Positions 56,413 to 64,000 of a stretch of 64,000 nt of DNA are shown piece after piece. Position 1 is the stretch's first letter; each line of letters opens with the position of its first letter. The notes beneath the pieces are model-generated. The model was not told where the DNA came from and did no database searches. It saw nothing but the letters and a program-made list of their open reading frames with translations. The position numbers and the translations under genes were made by a program. This DNA is from Streptococcus suis (lineage in GTDB: Bacteria > Bacillota > Bacilli > Lactobacillales > Streptococcaceae): the NCBI RefSeq assembly GCF_002960445.1, contig NZ_POJD01000287.1:36880-100879 (forward strand). The letters are read 5' to 3'.

Positions 56413-57201
56413 TTAGTAGTCACGTTTCTTAATTTCATCAAAGATAGCTGGAATGAGGACCTTCAAATAAGTTCCTTTCATACCAAGCGAACGACTTTCA
56501 ATAATCCCTGCACTCTCCAACTTGCGCAGGGCATTGACAATCACAGAGCGAGTAATGCCGATACGATCTGCAATAACAGAAGCCGTCAATTGACCTTCAT
56601 TACCATTCAATTCGCCCAAAATAGCCGCAACAGCCTTCATTTCAGAATAGGAAAGAGTATTGACTGCCATATTCACCGCTGCACGACGACGAATATTTTT
56701 CTCATCCTCTTCCCTCTGGAAGTTAAGTAGTTGGATACCTACTACTGTTGCCGCAATCTCAACCAAAATCAAATCTTCTTCGTGGAATTGCTCTTCATTG
56801 CGCCAGATAATCAAGCTGCCAAAGCGGATGCCCGTCACATGGATAGGAGCAATGGTGGTCAAACCATTCGGGTAGATCGAACGAGATTCCACAGGAATAG
56901 CTGTCAGCTCACTCTCAACTGGCAAGTTAACCTGGGTATCATAGACCTGAGCAATCGATTTTACATATTCTTCTGGATACTGTTTGTTAATATAGAACTC
57001 TTCAACCCTGTCATTATTGGTCTTGTAGTTCATATGATAACCCAAAATTTCACCCTCACTATTGATAATGCAGGCGTTGCAATCAATTATATCAGATAAG
57101 TGCTCCGCGATGGCATTGTAAGGCAATTCTTCTGCCAATTGCTCTTCGGAACGCTTCAAAATAGAAGTAATATCCCGAGTTTTTTCTAATAATGTTGTCA
57201 T
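56413..57201 (-). CDS. codY: global nutrient regulator CodY
   Basis: Branched-chain amino acid (and, in some species, GTP) responsive repressor of starvation genes. The 262-residue protein has an N-terminal GAF effector domain (about 1-155) and a C-terminal winged helix with [45 protein letters not shown] (about 205-250). In streptococci the effector is usually isoleucine. Its own promoter carries a near-perfect CodY box, indicating autoregulation. pncA follows in the same transcript. Confidence 0.98.
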   Translation of the reverse strand: MTTLLEKTRDITSILKRSEEQLAEELPYNAIAEHLSDIIDCNACIINSEGEILGYHMNYKTNNDRVEEFYINKQYPEEYVKSIAQVYDTQVNLPVESELTAIPVESRSIYPNGLTTIAPIHVTGIRFGSLIIWRNEEQFHEEDLILVEIAATVVGIQLLNFQREEDEKNIRRRAAVNMAVNTLSYSEMKAVAAILGELNGNEGQLTASVIADRIGITRSVIVNALRKLESAGIIESRSLGMKGTYLKVLIPAIFDEIKKRDY

Positions 57202-57230
57202 ATGTTCCTCTTTTTACTGTAATTACACTT

Positions 57231-57259
57231 ATTATACCGAATTATTAGGCAAATTTCAA
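57231..57259 (-). promoter_or_regulatory. codY promoter
   Basis: Minus-strand TTGAAA, 17 bases, TATAAT, about 30 bases upstream of the ATG. Confidence 0.85.
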
Positions 57260-57260
57260 C

Positions 57261-57275
57261 AATTATCAGAAAATT
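57261..57275. promoter_or_regulatory. CodY box
   Basis: AATTATCAGAAAATT, 14 of 15 bases match the CodY consensus AATTTTCWGAAAATT. It abuts the codY -35, fitting autorepression. Confidence 0.8.
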
Positions 57276-57311
57276 TACTATTTTTGAAATAGTACTTGCA
57301 ATTTCAAGTAA

Positions 57312-57336
57312 GAAAAAGAGCTGATACTCTCAGCTC
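57312..57336 (-). terminator. alaT terminator
   Basis: Minus-strand GAGCTGA-GAGTA-TCAGCTC followed by T5, just after the aminotransferase stop. Confidence 0.85.
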
Positions 57337-57341
57337 CACTC

Positions 57342-58556
57342 TTATCTACGGTATTGACGCAAGAAACGAGTCATTTTTTCCTGAATTTCTGCCAATTCAT
57401 CTACACGTGGCAGATAGACAATTCGGAAATGGTCCGGATCTTTCCAGTTGAAACCACGACCATGTACCAACAATACCTTCTCTTGCTTGAGGAAATCCAA
57501 GACAAACTGTTCATCATCGTCCACTCGGTACATATCGCGGTCAATCTTAGGAAAGACATATAATCCCGCCTTTGGCTTGACTGCTGATAAACCAGGAATA
57601 TCATTGATAGCCTTGGTAATAAATTCTCGTTGTTCGTACAGACGACCACCTGGCATGAGTAGTTTGTCAACAGATTGAACACCGCCCAAGGAAGTCTGAA
57701 CAACTTGCTGAGCCAATACGTTTGAACACAAGCGCATATTGGATAACATGTTCAAACCTTCAATATAGCCCTTCACATGTTTCTTTGGCCCAGACAAGAC
57801 CATCCAACCCACACGGAAACCACAGATACGATGGGATTTTGACAAACCATTCATGGTCACGACAAATAAGTCTGGTGCCAAGGTCGCAATCGGAATATGA
57901 ACCGCACCGTCAAAGACCATCCGATCATAAATCTCATCAGAGAAAATAATCAATTCATGTCTGCGAGCAATATCAATAATTCCCTCCAAGACCTCTTTGG
58001 GATAAAGAGCACCCGTTGGGTTGTTAGGGTTGATCAAAACAATGGCCTTGGTCCGTGAAGTTACCTTGGCCTCCATATCAGCCAAGTCTGGGTACCAATC
58101 CGCCGCCTCATCACAGACATAATGGACAGCCTTACCACCAGCCAAACTCACAGCTGCCGTCCAAAGTGGATAGTCAGGCATAGGTACCAAAACCTCATCC
58201 CCATTGTCTAGCAAGCCCTGCATAGACATAACAATCAGCTCACTGACACCATTACCGATATAAATATCTTCGATATCCACATTTGGAAACTTCTTCAATT
58301 GGCAATACTGCATAATCGCCTTACGGGCTGAAAAAATTCCCTTACTGTCAGAATAACCTTCTGACTTGCGAGCATTGTGGATGAGATCGCGAATAACCTC
58401 GTCTGGAGCAGTAAAACCAAATTCAGCAGGATTTCCTGTATTCAGGCGTAAAATCTGCTCACCGTTGGCACGCATACGCATAGCTTCTTCCAAAACTGGA
58501 CCACGAATATCATAAGCTACATCATCTAATTTCGTTGATTTATTAAACTGTTTCAT
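57342..58556 (-). CDS. pyridoxal-phosphate aminotransferase (AlaT type)
   Basis: 404-residue class I/II aminotransferase resembling AlaT, which makes alanine from pyruvate and glutamate. PLP site: VTMNGLSKSHRICGFRVGWM with the lysine; also NPNNPTGALYPKEVL, FSDEIYDRMVFDG and PMPDYPLWTAAV. The C-terminus binds the substrate carboxylate with the DPDHFRIVYLP segment. It is upstream of and co-oriented with codY but has its own promoter and terminator. Confidence 0.9.
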   Translation of the reverse strand: MKQFNKSTKLDDVAYDIRGPVLEEAMRMRANGEQILRLNTGNPAEFGFTAPDEVIRDLIHNARKSEGYSDSKGIFSARKAIMQYCQLKKFPNVDIEDIYIGNGVSELIVMSMQGLLDNGDEVLVPMPDYPLWTAAVSLAGGKAVHYVCDEAADWYPDLADMEAKVTSRTKAIVLINPNNPTGALYPKEVLEGIIDIARRHELIIFSDEIYDRMVFDGAVHIPIATLAPDLFVVTMNGLSKSHRICGFRVGWMVLSGPKKHVKGYIEGLNMLSNMRLCSNVLAQQVVQTSLGGVQSVDKLLMPGGRLYEQREFITKAINDIPGLSAVKPKAGLYVFPKIDRDMYRVDDDEQFVLDFLKQEKVLLVHGRGFNWKDPDHFRIVYLPRVDELAEIQEKMTRFLRQYRR

Positions 58557-58585
58557 GTCGTCACCTCGACTTTCTTCTGTTTTCT

Positions 58586-58614
58586 ATTTTACTTCAAAAG
58601 TCAAAAAAGTACAA
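58586..58614 (-). promoter_or_regulatory. promoter of the AlaT-type gene
   Basis: Minus-strand TTGTAC, 17 bases, TAAAAT. Confidence 0.75.
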
Positions 58615-58621
58615 GAATCCC

Positions 58622-58650
58622 TTTACATTTTCTCCCAAAAGGCTTATAAT
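58622..58650 (+). promoter_or_regulatory. uspA promoter
   Basis: TTTACA, 17 bases, TATAAT, 61 bases before the usp ATG. It is back to back with the aminotransferase promoter, 8 bases apart. Confidence 0.8.
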
Positions 58651-58710
58651 ATAAATGTAATGATAACCTATCATTCTAGAAATGAAGACTTGCTGAAAGG
58701 AGTGACTAGT

Positions 58711-59163
58711 ATGACACAATCTTACAAGACCATCCTCGTAGCTGTCGATGGATCCACAGGTGCTGAATTAGCTCTGCACAAGGCAATTCACGTTGCCAAA
58801 CGCAACCAGGCTCGATTGGTTATTGCCCATGTGATCGACACGCGGGCCCTTCACAATGTTGTTGCTTTTGATGCTTCTGTCTATGAAACATTAGAAAAAG
58901 AAGCGGAGCTATTGCTAGAAGAGTACAAACAAAGCGCTGTTGAGGCTGGATTGGCAGAAGTTCAGATCCATATTGAATTTGGTAATCCAAAGACCCTGTT
59001 AGCAGTAGATATTCCTAAAGAAACTGGTGCCGATCTCATGTTACTTGGGGCAACAGGTCTTAATGCCTTCGAACGCCTCCTTATCGGTTCTTCATCTGAA
59101 TACATCATGCGCCATGCAAATATTGATTTGCTCATCGTCCGCGATGGTGAAAAAAGCTTATAA
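58711..59163 (+). CDS. universal stress protein (UspA family)
   Basis: 150-residue UspA-fold protein. N-terminal TILVAVDGSTGAELALHKAIHVAK and the nucleotide-binding GATGLNAFERLLIGSSSEYIMRHANIDLLIVR (G-2x-G-9x-GS/T) identify an ATP-binding member. AAAGGAG lies upstream of the ATG at 58711; the longer frame runs through the promoter and is rejected. Monocistronic, with a strong terminator. Confidence 0.93.
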   Translation: MTQSYKTILVAVDGSTGAELALHKAIHVAKRNQARLVIAHVIDTRALHNVVAFDASVYETLEKEAELLLEEYKQSAVEAGLAEVQIHIEFGNPKTLLAVDIPKETGADLMLLGATGLNAFERLLIGSSSEYIMRHANIDLLIVRDGEKSL

Positions 59164-59167
59164 AACA

Positions 59168-59201
59168 CGAAAAGACTTGATCTAGTTATCAAGTCTTTTC
59201 A
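59168..59201. terminator. bidirectional terminator usp/MazG-like gene
   Basis: AAAAGACTTGA / TCAAGTCTTTT, perfect 11-bp stem with an 8-base loop. It overlaps the last codons of the convergent gene. Confidence 0.85.
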
Positions 59202-59700
59202 TCTGTCTTTCAAGCTCTATAGCAATCTTTTTCTCCGGTGCAAACTTCTCTTCCCAGTCCTCTGGTTTTAAAATTTTGTGAGTAATCGGATCAAAATGCG
59301 CCCTACCATCCGGAAAAACTTTTCCCATATTGGCAGTATGCACCAAATCAAAAATAGGTGCTGGATCTACCCCCATTAAGACAAAAGAACCATAGGTAAA
59401 ATACAAAATGTCCAAGAGAGCATCTGCCTGGTCCTGCAATGATCTACTAGCCGCCCCCTTGCCTTTCACCTTTTCAACAGCCTTATCCAAGCCATCATGC
59501 AACTGATGAACATAGTCTTGGAAAGCCTCCTCACTTTCCGAAGAGGCATGCAAAAATTCTACTATCTCCTCAAGCTTAAAGCTAGAACGGTACAGCGCCA
59601 TCTGCCCATCATATACCCTTGGGCTTTCCTGAGTATCCCCATCCATCAAGGCATGAAAAGCTTTCACACGATTAAAATTCTCATCTCTGCTCTGAAACAT
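59182..59700 (-). CDS. MazG-like nucleotide pyrophosphohydrolase
   Basis: 172-residue all-alpha NTP pyrophosphohydrolase-like protein. Helical core FKLEEIVEFLHASS (EExxE-like) and QDQADALLDILYFTYGSFVLMGVDP (D...D metal site) match the family found next to Cof hydrolases in streptococci. C-terminal GKVFPDGRAHFDPITHKILKPEDW is distinctive. Likely cleans up non-canonical nucleotides; substrate unproven. It overlaps the upstream Cof gene by 20 bases. Confidence 0.78.
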   Translation of the reverse strand: MFQSRDENFNRVKAFHALMDGDTQESPRVYDGQMALYRSSFKLEEIVEFLHASSESEEAFQDYVHQLHDGLDKAVEKVKGKGAASRSLQDQADALLDILYFTYGSFVLMGVDPAPIFDLVHTANMGKVFPDGRAHFDPITHKILKPEDWEEKFAPEKKIAIELERQMKRLDN

Positions 59701-60547
59701 TGTTTTCCTCCAGTAAACCTAACTGAACGAATGCCTTATAAATACCATCGCGGTTGTTGGTATCTGTCACAAATGAGGCCACCTTGCGCACTCTCTTAGT
59801 TCCATTTCCCATAGCTACAGAATGTTTAATGGCCTTTAACATTTCATAATCATTATTCGAATCGCCAAAAGCCACAACTTCATCTAAACTAAAACGATAT
59901 TTCTCAGCAACCTTTAAAATTCCAGATAGTTTTGAACTCCCCTTACTGATAATATCCGTTGCATAGGGGCTGGAACGAGTAAAAGACAAGTCCTGACATC
60001 CTGCTTCCAATTCTCTGGTTTCTCTCTCTGTTGTCAGCATCATGAGCTGATAAATCGGCTGTTCCAAATAAACTCTCAGGTTCCTTGGACGCTGTGGTCG
60101 AACAAATCGCACCAAACGATTAAGAATAAAATTCACCAAACCAGCAAATCTATCAGGAATGAGGCGACTAAGACGATAGGCAACATTTCCTGTCCCTGTG
60201 GACATAATTCTGCTACCAAAAACTCCCTTCGATGTTCCAAGAGCCAAATCCTTATGGTTGATCCGAGCATAATCCATCATCTGTTCAACTTGTCCAACTT
60301 CTAAAGCACGACTATGGAGAACCTCTTCTCGCGAAAAAATGTATTGACCATTGTAAGTAATCGCCAAATCCAAACCTAGACTAGCCATATATTGCAAGAC
60401 AAATCGAGGGTCCCGACCAGTTGCCAAGCCAATCAGTATCCCCTTTGCTTTCAAGGAATTGATGGCTGAGATGGTTGATTTACTCACTGTACGTTTATCT
60501 GTCAATAAGGTACCATCAATATCAAAAAATACAGCCTTGATTGCCAA
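59681..60547 (-). CDS. Cof-type HAD-IIB hydrolase
   Basis: About 288-residue HAD phosphatase with a IIB cap. Motif I AVFFDIDGTLLTD, motif II region GLATGRDP, motif III lysine in SKGSSKLSGI and motif IV VVAFGDSNNDYEMLKAI are all present. Likely acts on sugar or cofactor phosphates. The start is uncertain: a TTG at 60547 (GGTGAG upstream) gives the usual LAIKAVFFD start; a GTG at 60556 is possible. Overlaps the MazG-like gene and is co-transcribed with it. Confidence 0.86.
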   Translation of the reverse strand: MAIKAVFFDIDGTLLTDKRTVSKSTISAINSLKAKGILIGLATGRDPRFVLQYMASLGLDLAITYNGQYIFSREEVLHSRALEVGQVEQMMDYARINHKDLALGTSKGVFGSRIMSTGTGNVAYRLSRLIPDRFAGLVNFILNRLVRFVRPQRPRNLRVYLEQPIYQLMMLTTERETRELEAGCQDLSFTRSSPYATDIISKGSSKLSGILKVAEKYRFSLDEVVAFGDSNNDYEMLKAIKHSVAMGNGTKRVRKVASFVTDTNNRDGIYKAFVQLGLLEENNVSEQR

Positions 60548-60573
60548 CCATCTCACCAACTTTCTTAAAAATG

Positions 60574-60582
60574 TGTTACAAT
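60574..60582 (+). promoter_or_regulatory. ansA extended -10 promoter
   Basis: TGTTACAAT, 34 bases before the ATG. On the minus strand TGTTATACT overlaps it (near 60583-60591) as the likely promoter of the Cof gene. Confidence 0.6.
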
Positions 60583-60616
60583 TAGTATAACATACTTTGA
60601 AAGAAACAGAAAATTT

Positions 60617-61576
60617 ATGAAAAAAATTCTCGCCCTACACACAGGTGGAACTATTTCCATGCAAGCCGACCAAGAAGGTCATGTGACAAGCAGTCAAGTC
60701 AATCCAATGACACAAATCGACACACCCATTGAAGAAATACAAGTCACAGCCATCGATTTTCTCAATGTTCCAAGCCCTCATATCCGTTTGGAACACATGA
60801 TGACCCTCTATCAAAAAATCAAGGCTGAACAAGCAAACTTTGATGGATTTGTCATTACCCACGGCACTGATACACTTGAAGAAACAGCCTATTTTCTCGA
60901 CACCATGGCCATACCGGAAAAACCCATTGTATTAACCGGGGCCATGCGTTCATCAAATGAACTTGGTAGCGACGGAGTTTACAACTACCAAACAGCCCTC
61001 CGTGTCGCAGCGGATGAAAAGTCTGCAGACAAGGGAGTGCTAGTCGTTATGAATGATGAAATTCATGCCGCCAAGTATGTTACCAAGACCCATACAACCA
61101 ATGTATCTACCTTCCAAACACCAACCCATGGGCCGCTTGGACTGGTTACCAAACGTGAAATTCTCTACTTTAAAACAGCTGAACCACGCGTACGCTTTGA
61201 CCTGTCTGCTGTATCAGGAACAGTTCCAATCATCAAGGCCTATGCAGACATGGACACTGTTCTCCTCGAAGCTCTGACAAAAACTGACATTTCTGGACTA
61301 GTTATCGAAGCACTTGGAGCAGGTAACCTCCCACCCACTATCCTTCCAACTATCAAAAAACTCCTGGAACGAGGACTTCCTATTATTCTAGTTTCTCGTT
61401 GCTTTAACGGCATTGCCGAACCCGTTTACGCCTATCAAGGCGGTGGCATTCAGCTAGAACAAGACGGCATCCTCTTTGTCAAAGAATTAAATGCACAAAA
61501 AGCTCGCTTGAAACTACTAATTGCTCTCAATGCCGGCTTAAAAGGACAAGCCTTAGCTGACTATATCCAGGGTTAA
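60617..61576 (+). CDS. ansA: L-asparaginase, type I cytoplasmic
   Basis: Hydrolyses L-asparagine to aspartate and ammonia. The 319-residue protein has the two catalytic threonine motifs: ILALHTGGTISMQ (Thr in GGT) and DGFVITHGTDTLEETAYFL (HGTDT), and the GAMRSSNELGSDG segment. No signal peptide, so it is the cytoplasmic form. GAAAGAAACAGA precedes the ATG as a weak ribosome-binding site. Convergent with recG. Confidence 0.95.
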   Translation: MKKILALHTGGTISMQADQEGHVTSSQVNPMTQIDTPIEEIQVTAIDFLNVPSPHIRLEHMMTLYQKIKAEQANFDGFVITHGTDTLEETAYFLDTMAIPEKPIVLTGAMRSSNELGSDGVYNYQTALRVAADEKSADKGVLVVMNDEIHAAKYVTKTHTTNVSTFQTPTHGPLGLVTKREILYFKTAEPRVRFDLSAVSGTVPIIKAYADMDTVLLEALTKTDISGLVIEALGAGNLPPTILPTIKKLLERGLPIILVSRCFNGIAEPVYAYQGGGIQLEQDGILFVKELNAQKARLKLLIALNAGLKGQALADYIQG

Positions 61577-61600
61577 GCGCAATTTGACACTTAAAACCAT

Positions 61601-61626
61601 AAAAGACCGAACAGTCGGTCTTTTTT
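61601..61626. terminator. bidirectional terminator ansA/recG
   Basis: AAAAGACCGA-ACAG-TCGGTCTTTT perfect 10-bp stem with T6. Confidence 0.88.
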
Positions 61627-61639
61627 CAATCTTTCAAAT

Positions 61640-63658
61640 CTAATCTAATTCTTCCTTATCCTTCAAATGTTTCAGCAAAACTGACCAATTTGGATTTTCC
61701 TGCCAATTTTCTTCACTAACAATCTGACTAGCAACTCGTCTAGCCTCCTCCAGAATTGGATAATCTTCAACAATATTAGCTACCTGAAATTCTGGTAAAC
61801 CCGATTGGCGAGTACCAAAAATTTCACCAGACCCACGCATTTTTAAATCTGCCTCAGCCAGTATAAAACCGTCCGTCGTTTCTGTCATAATCTTCATCCG
61901 TTCCTTGCCCGACTCTGTTTTAGGATTAGCTAGCAAGATAGCATAGGACTGCTTATGCCCACGTCCAACCCGTCCTCTCAACTGATGAAGCTGACTTAAA
62001 CCAAAACGGTCGGCATCCATAATAACCATAACTGTTGCATTAGGGACATTGACACCGACTTCAATAACGGTTGTCGAAACCAAAATATCAGTCTTTTGCT
62101 CCTTAAAGGCCTGCATAATGGAATCCTTTTCTTCATTTTTCATCTTACCATGTAGCAAATCCACTGTAAACTGTCCACCAAAATGAGCTTGTAAGTCAGC
62201 TTGTAAGTCAATGGCATTTTTCAAATCCAAGGCCTCAGATTCTTCGATTAAGGGAGAAATAAAATAAACTTGAGCTCCCTTATTTAATTCCTTTTCAAGC
62301 CATTCTAAAACGGTAGGCAACTGTTGATGCTTGACCCATCGAGTAATAATGGGTTTACGCCCAGCCGGTAATTGGTCGATAATAGAAACATCCATATCTC
62401 CGAAGGCTGTTATAGCTAAGGTTCGAGGAATAGGCGTTGCTGTCATCATGAGCACATCAGGATTATCCCCCTTTTCTCTAAACAAACGCCTTTGTTTAAC
62501 ACCAAATCGATGTTGCTCATCAGTCACGACAAGCCCTAGCTTGTGATATACTACACCTTCTTGTATCAATGCATGGGTACCAACTATCATCTGAACCCGT
62601 CCATCAGAAATCGCCTCTAAAGTAGTTCTACGCTCGGAAACCTTCATCCCTCCCGTTAAGAGCGCAATAGATAAATCTGGGAATAGCTGGCACAAACTCT
62701 CATAATGCTGTTCTGCCAAAATTTCTGTTGGAACCATAATAGCCGCTTGCATACCAGCACTTACCGCTGCCAACATCGCCAAGCCTGCAACTACTGTCTT
62801 ACCAGACCCCACATCTCCCTGCAACAAGCGGTTCATATGGGAGGAAGATCTCATGTCAACCAAAATCTCTTCCAAAGCAGTTAGTTGCGCTTCCGTCAAA
62901 AGAAAAGGTAGCCTACCTATTTGTTTGTCTAATACTACCTTATCAAAATCAATCTTCAAACCACTAGAAAGGTCACGGTTCCCAGCTTTCAACAATTGTA
63001 ATTGCAACTGGAAATAAAATAATTCTTCAAACTTAATACGGCGCAAGGCTTGACGGTATTCATCCAGATTAGACGGAAAATGCATAGCAAAAACAGCCTG
63101 TTTTCGATTTAAAAGACGATACTTCTCTAATAAAACTACCGGCAAATTCTCATCCAACAAATCCAAATAACCATTATCAATTGCTAATCTAATAGCTTTG
63201 ACCAACTGAGATTGAGAAATACCTTGAGCCACATGATAGACCGGTTGTAAATCCTCAGCTACCTGAGCCAACAACTTCATTCCAGTCAGACTAGCCTTTG
63301 CCTTATCCCACTTACCCCAAATTGCAATGTCCTGCCCCAGAACAATCTTATCAGCTAAATAGGGCTGATTAAAAAAAGAAACCGACAGAACTATCTCACC
63401 CTGCTTAATCGAGAAACGTAACCGATTTCTCTTATAACCATAATACTGCACATTAGCCGGAGATACCACGCTACCAACCACTACAGCCTTTTCCCCATCT
63501 TGCAAATCTAATATAGACTTACTTTCAAAGTCCTCGTACCGAAATGGATAATAAGTTAATAACTGCCCAATAGTCACAAGATTCAATTTTAAAAATTTCT
63601 CTGCTGATTTTGGACCAATTCCAGGCAACATCGATAAATGATCTGACAAACTTTTCAT
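61640..63658 (-). CDS. recG: ATP-dependent DNA helicase RecG
   Basis: Branch-migration helicase for stalled forks and Holliday junctions. The 672-residue protein has the N-terminal wedge (OB-fold) domain (about 1-230) and superfamily 2 motifs: GDVGSGKTVVAGLAM (Walker A, near 285), VVTDEQHRFG (DEQH box), MTATPIPRTLA, VIEVGVNVPNA, and QLRGRVGRG. C-terminal FGTRQSGLPEF is typical. In many streptococci recG follows alr; here alr is at the other end of the window, so that link is broken. Confidence 0.97.
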   Translation of the reverse strand: MKSLSDHLSMLPGIGPKSAEKFLKLNLVTIGQLLTYYPFRYEDFESKSILDLQDGEKAVVVGSVVSPANVQYYGYKRNRLRFSIKQGEIVLSVSFFNQPYLADKIVLGQDIAIWGKWDKAKASLTGMKLLAQVAEDLQPVYHVAQGISQSQLVKAIRLAIDNGYLDLLDENLPVVLLEKYRLLNRKQAVFAMHFPSNLDEYRQALRRIKFEELFYFQLQLQLLKAGNRDLSSGLKIDFDKVVLDKQIGRLPFLLTEAQLTALEEILVDMRSSSHMNRLLQGDVGSGKTVVAGLAMLAAVSAGMQAAIMVPTEILAEQHYESLCQLFPDLSIALLTGGMKVSERRTTLEAISDGRVQMIVGTHALIQEGVVYHKLGLVVTDEQHRFGVKQRRLFREKGDNPDVLMMTATPIPRTLAITAFGDMDVSIIDQLPAGRKPIITRWVKHQQLPTVLEWLEKELNKGAQVYFISPLIEESEALDLKNAIDLQADLQAHFGGQFTVDLLHGKMKNEEKDSIMQAFKEQKTDILVSTTVIEVGVNVPNATVMVIMDADRFGLSQLHQLRGRVGRGHKQSYAILLANPKTESGKERMKIMTETTDGFILAEADLKMRGSGEIFGTRQSGLPEFQVANIVEDYPILEEARRVASQIVSEENWQENPNWSVLLKHLKDKEELD

Positions 63659-63690
63659 AATTCAATTATACAATAAAACTCTTTTAGTAA

Positions 63691-63713
63691 CAAAAAAAGG
63701 GCTAATGCCCTTC
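63691..63713 (-). terminator. terminator of the rRNA/tRNA operon
   Basis: Minus-strand AAGGGC-ATTA-GCCCTT followed by T5 or more, directly after tRNA-Glu. It ends the rRNA-tRNA transcript before recG. Confidence 0.85.
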
Positions 63714-63717
63714 GATA

Positions 63718-63789
63718 TAGTCCGTACGGGATTCGAACCCGTGTTACCGCCGTGAAAAGGCGGTGTCTTAACCCCTTGACCAACGGACC
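63718..63789 (-). tRNA. tRNA-Glu (anticodon TTC)
   Basis: 72-base cloverleaf on the minus strand: acceptor GGTCCGT pairing with ACGGACT, anticodon stem CCGCC/GGCGG with loop CTTTTCA, T-arm GGGTTCGAATCCC. CCA is not encoded. Last gene of the rRNA operon. Confidence 0.95.
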
Positions 63790-63812
63790 ATGTAACTAAA
63801 GATTTCTCTTTA

Positions 63813-63885
63813 CTCCGCCAACAGGGCTCGAACCTGTGACATCATGATTAACAGTCATGCGCTCTACCAACTGAGCTATGGCGGA
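63813..63885 (-). tRNA. tRNA-Asn (anticodon GTT)
   Basis: 73-base cloverleaf on the minus strand: acceptor TCCGCCA/TGGCGGA, D-arm AGCTCAGTTGGTAGAGC, anticodon loop CTGTTAA, T-arm CAGGTTCGAGCCCTG. It lies between 5S rRNA and tRNA-Glu, a usual streptococcal order. Confidence 0.95.
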
Positions 63886-63890
63886 ATTTC

Positions 63891-64000
63891 GCTAAGCGAC
63901 TACCGTATCTCACAGGGGGCAACCCCCAACTACTTCAGGCGTTCTAGGGCTTAACTGCTGTGTTCGGCATGGGAACAGGTGTATCTCCTAGGCTATCGTC
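63891..64000 (-). rRNA. rrf: 5S ribosomal RNA, partial (5' end outside window)
   Basis: Minus-strand 5S rRNA: GATAGCCTAGGAGATACACC near the 5' end, the loop region CCCATGCCGAACACAGCAG, and GGGGGTTGCCCCC then GTAGTCGCTTAGC at the 3' end. About 7 bases at the 5' end are missing. It marks the downstream end of an rRNA operon that extends beyond the window. Confidence 0.95.

Noticed and set aside
58555..58710. N-terminal extension of the UspA-type protein.
   Set aside because: It would run through the -35 and -10 boxes; AAAGGAG before 58711 fixes the start.

Overview
The window reads as chromosomal core DNA of a Streptococcus, most likely Streptococcus suis or a close relative. The evidence is the streptococcus-specific divisome gene mapZ next to gpsB and rnpB, the unorthodox ClpL ATPase, a class B RNase P RNA, the codY/pncA, yqeG-yqeH-yhbY-nadD-yqeK-rsfS and secA-acpS-alr clusters, short CtsR, CodY and CRE-type operators, and consensus sigma-A promoters that are often of the extended -10 (TGnTATAAT) kind. 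I see no prophage, insertion sequence or CRISPR array. Most genes lie on the minus strand. The window ends at the 3' end of a minus-strand rRNA operon (5S, tRNA-Asn, tRNA-Glu).

Region by region. 1-9.2 kb: alr (cut by the window edge), acpS, secA, a gene-free gap, then gmk-rpoZ-priA and rny. 9.3-17.5 kb: luxS, then a division and envelope block (mapZ, a 23S rRNA-type methyltransferase, rnpB, gpsB, ypsA) facing recU-pbp1A and rsmG. 17.7-24.4 kb: the T and fused A components of an ECF vitamin-type importer, separated by three unrelated genes (glyoxalase-like, trhO, an unknown) from its likely S component (UPF0397) and a SAM-hydrolase-like protein (DUF62). 24.6-26.4 kb: a small accessory-looking module of two DUF2975 membrane proteins around a tiny XRE regulator plus a lipoprotein, with a striking operator-like inverted repeat over its promoter, followed by three 75-bp tandem hairpin repeats. 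26.7-35.3 kb: yebC, then a glucose/maltose PTS permease with an EEP-family protein, a divergent GntR regulator, and malQ-glgP. The PTS and malQ promoters share an almost identical operator arrangement. 35.5-46.1 kb: clpL with a long leader carrying five CtsR boxes and an inserted repeat element, a def-like gene, a MerR/TipAS regulator, and a long co-directional cluster of ribosome-maturation, NAD and tRNA-modification genes. 46.2-52.5 kb: an unknown gene, cutC, an EamA transporter, and the Leloir genes galK-galT with divergent galR. 52.5-63.7 kb: gatCAB, codY-pncA, an AlaT-type aminotransferase, uspA, MazG-like and Cof-like genes, L-asparaginase and recG.

The points most worth a second look are: (i) the shared two-element promoter architecture of the PTS and malQ operons; (ii) the DUF2975-XRE-DUF2975-lipoprotein module with its 13-bp inverted repeat; (iii) a BOX/MITE-like repeat family with two copies here, one of which contains the start codon of a GNAT gene; (iv) the 75-bp hairpin array; and (v) a recurring fusion of intrinsic terminators to extended -10 promoters. 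All functional statements rest on recognition of protein families and motifs by eye; no database search was run.
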